Positions 22,514 through 24,006 of a stretch of DNA of 24,006 bases are shown one piece after another. The notes below the pieces were generated by a model. That model saw only the letters and a program-made list of their open reading frames with translations. It had not been told where the DNA came from and made no database searches. Source of the DNA: Proteobacteria bacterium UBA964 (GTDB taxonomy: Bacteria > Pseudomonadota > Gammaproteobacteria > Steroidobacterales > Steroidobacteraceae); contig DBCG01000047.1 in the NCBI GenBank assembly GCA_002292945.1, forward strand, positions 1-24,006. The letters are read 5' to 3'. The position numbers were made by a program, and so were the translations under genes. Numbering within the stretch: position 1 is the stretch's first letter; every line of letters begins with the position of its first letter.

Positions 22514-23563
22514 ATGACGCGCAAAGATCCGCCAAGGGATATCGAGAGCATCCGCAAGATGCTGCGCCGCGGCGAAGGCGCGCGGGTGCTCGAAGTGATC
22601 GGCGACCGGTGGTCGTTCCTGATCCTGCGCGATGCTTTCCTTCGGGTCCGACGCTTCGAGGACCTGCGTCGTCGCACCGGCGCGGCGCGCGGCACCTTGG
22701 CGGCACGGCTCGCCGATCTGGTCGCGCACGGTGTGCTGCAACGGCTGCCTTACGGTCCGGCGCCGGGGAAACTTGATTATCGGCTCACCGAAAAAGGCCT
22801 CGGTTTCTATCCGGTGGCGCTCTGCATGTGGAAGTGGGAGAACCGCTGGAGCGCAGGGTTCGACCTGCCGCCGCGCATGGTCCACCGACGCTGCGGCCAT
22901 GAACTCGACCCGCTGCTCACCTGCGGACACTGCGACGAGGCCCTGCATCTGCGCGACATCCGCTTCAACACGGGCCCGGGCGTAGAGCATCCGGCGCGTC
23001 CGGTGCGGGCCACGCGTCGCCGTCAGACAGCCGGCCCGGGGGGCTATGAGAAAGGCGTCGACACCACCATGTTCCATTCCGTCGATACGGTCGGCGACCG
23101 ATGGACCGCAGTGCTGCTCGCAGCGCTCTTCTTCGGGCTGAAGCGCTATGACGACATCAATGCAGCGCTCGGCATCGCCACGAACATCCTCGCCGACCGG
23201 CTCCGGTTGCTGCTGTCGGCAGGCGTGATCGAACGCCATATCTATCAGGAAAGACCCGCCCGCCACGAGTACCGGCTGACCGAGAAAGGCTTCGAGCTGT
23301 TCCCGTTCACGCTCGCGATGCATGAATGGGGTGCGCGCTGGATGCCTTCGCCCCACGGCCCGGTGATCCGGCTGCAGCACAGCACCTGCGGCCATCCCTT
23401 GCGCAGCCGGCTCACCTGCAAAGCCTGCGGTCAACTGGTCGATCCGCATGATGTGATGATCGCGCCGCCCCCGAAAGCGCGTCGGCCGCGAGTGGCGCAT
23501 CCGCGGCCCCGCGCTCAGCCGCGCGGCGGCAAGGGGAAGAAGCCGCTCGTGCGTCGCACATAG
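22514..23563 (+). CDS. Double-domain HxlR-family winged-helix regulator
   Basis: A 349-residue transcription factor made of two HxlR domains in tandem. Domain 1 (about 20-115) holds VLEVIGDRWSFLILRDAFLRVRRFEDL and LDYRLTEKGLGFYPV; domain 2 (about 185-280) repeats the pattern with SVDTVGDRWTAVLLAALFFGLKRYDDI and HEYRLTEKGFELFPF. Each domain is followed by a short Cys motif with identical spacing, C-x9-C-x2-C: Cys127/137/140 and Cys292/302/305, each starting CGH, which suggests a zinc or other metal site. HxlR proteins usually have one domain and act as dimers, so this could work as an internal pseudo-dimer. The C-terminus is basic and Pro/Arg-rich. Its last 49 nt overlap the convergent DUF1295 gene. 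Confidence 0.85.
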   Translation: MTRKDPPRDIESIRKMLRRGEGARVLEVIGDRWSFLILRDAFLRVRRFEDLRRRTGAARGTLAARLADLVAHGVLQRLPYGPAPGKLDYRLTEKGLGFYPVALCMWKWENRWSAGFDLPPRMVHRRCGHELDPLLTCGHCDEALHLRDIRFNTGPGVEHPARPVRATRRRQTAGPGGYEKGVDTTMFHSVDTVGDRWTAVLLAALFFGLKRYDDINAALGIATNILADRLRLLLSAGVIERHIYQERPARHEYRLTEKGFELFPFTLAMHEWGARWMPSPHGPVIRLQHSTCGHPLRSRLTCKACGQLVDPHDVMIAPPPKARRPRVAHPRPRAQPRGGKGKKPLVRRT

Positions 23564-24006
23564 TCCTGATAGTCCGGACGCTTCTTGAGCATCCGGCGCT
23601 CGAGCAGTTCCTTGCCCATCATGCCGAGGATGAGCCAGGCCATCAGGGCAGGCGCCACGAAGCCGATCCAGCCCCAAGGCACCTCGAGCGCGATCAGCGC
23701 AAAACCGAGCCACACGCAGACCTCACCGAAGTAGTTGGGGTGACGCGAATAGCGCCAGAGTCCCGTGTCGAGCACCTTGCCCACGTTCGCGGCATCGGCC
23801 TTGAAGCGCGTGAGCTGCAGGTCGGCGACGCCCTCGAAGACGACGCCGGACAGCACCAGGGCCGCGCCTAGCCAGGCGAGCGTACCAAGCGCCGCGGGCG
23901 TGGTCGACACCTGCGCGAAGACGAAGGGGACTGCAAGGATCACGACCGTGATGCCCTGGTAGATGTTGACGTGGATGAGGCTATGGAGCGCATAGCTCTT
24001 GCCCTG
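23515..24006 (-). CDS. DUF1295 / steroid 5-alpha-reductase-like membrane protein, C-terminal part
   Basis: The frame is open to the right window edge, so only the last 163 residues are seen and the N-terminus is missing. Several membrane helices are visible (IYQGITVVILAVPFVFAQ, LAWLGAALVLSGVVFEGVADLQL, VWLGFALIALEVPWGWIGFVAPALMAWLIL). The family motif LWRYSRHPNYFGEVCVWLG, followed by LLERRMLKKRPDYQDYVRRTSGFFPLPP at the end, is diagnostic of DUF1295 proteins, relatives of steroid 5-alpha reductases and isoprenylcysteine methyltransferases. A reductase role on a lipid or steroid-like substrate is inferred from the family only. Its 3' end overlaps the HxlR gene on the other strand by 49 nt. Confidence 0.86.
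   Translation of the reverse strand, partial: QGKSYALHSLIHVNIYQGITVVILAVPFVFAQVSTTPAALGTLAWLGAALVLSGVVFEGVADLQLTRFKADAANVGKVLDTGLWRYSRHPNYFGEVCVWLGFALIALEVPWGWIGFVAPALMAWLILGMMGKELLERRMLKKRPDYQDYVRRTSGFFPLPPRG

Noticed and set aside
22472..23713. 413-codon antisense frame opposite the HxlR gene
   Set aside because: It overlaps HxlR and part of DUF1295. Both real genes have strong family motifs, and this frame has none.

Overview
The window looks like the chromosome of a high-GC gammaproteobacterium. The strongest clue is the left edge: a minus-strand tRNA-Tyr, tRNA-Gly, tRNA-Thr, tuf order, with EF-Tu beginning MSKEKFE, which is the gammaproteobacterial tyrU-glyT-thrT-tufB arrangement. The MetX-type acyltransferase resembles the Xanthomonadales branch. 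A lineage near Xanthomonadales, Nevskiales or Steroidobacterales is my inference. I see no insertion sequence, prophage, CRISPR array or rRNA gene. Every gap between genes is short, so no stretch over 300 bases lacks a gene.

Layout, left to right. (1) 1-413, minus: a three-tRNA operon reading into tuf, with a near-consensus promoter. (2) 444-2648, plus: a compact bicarbonate-uptake-like set (SbtA transporter, SbtB/PII-like regulator, DUF808 membrane protein); the last two genes overlap by one base (TGATG junction). (3) 2655-3434, minus: an RluB-type pseudouridine synthase. It diverges from (4) 3547-6864, plus: a sulfur amino-acid operon of cysK, a MetX-family acyltransferase (possibly a serine O-succinyltransferase) and metY. 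A perfect inverted repeat with LysR-box geometry lies in the divergent gap. (5) 6926-8538, minus: a coupled pair of a methyltransferase and a small protein with a Lys/Ala/Pro-rich tail. (6) 8624-11475, plus: a secreted EEP-family hydrolase and a D-aminoacylase-type amidohydrolase. (7) 11488-12654, minus: an HGSNAT/NagX-like membrane acyltransferase. (8) 12795-14939, plus: a solitary, divergent EF-G, followed by a strong intrinsic terminator.

(9) 15065-24006 looks catabolic. It holds a SnoaL/NTF2-like protein. A minus-strand operon of nitronate monooxygenase, lipocalin-like protein and PaaN-type aldehyde dehydrogenase has 4-nt overlaps at both junctions. A divergent SCP2-type thiolase is followed by a carotenoid-cleavage-type oxygenase. 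Then come an SDR dehydrogenase (minus), a double-domain HxlR regulator (plus) and the 3' part of a DUF1295 reductase-like membrane protein cut by the window edge. A plausible joint role is oxidative cleavage of a polyene, stilbene or terpenoid-like substrate to aldehydes, oxidation of the aldehydes and thiolytic shortening. The substrate cannot be read from the sequence.
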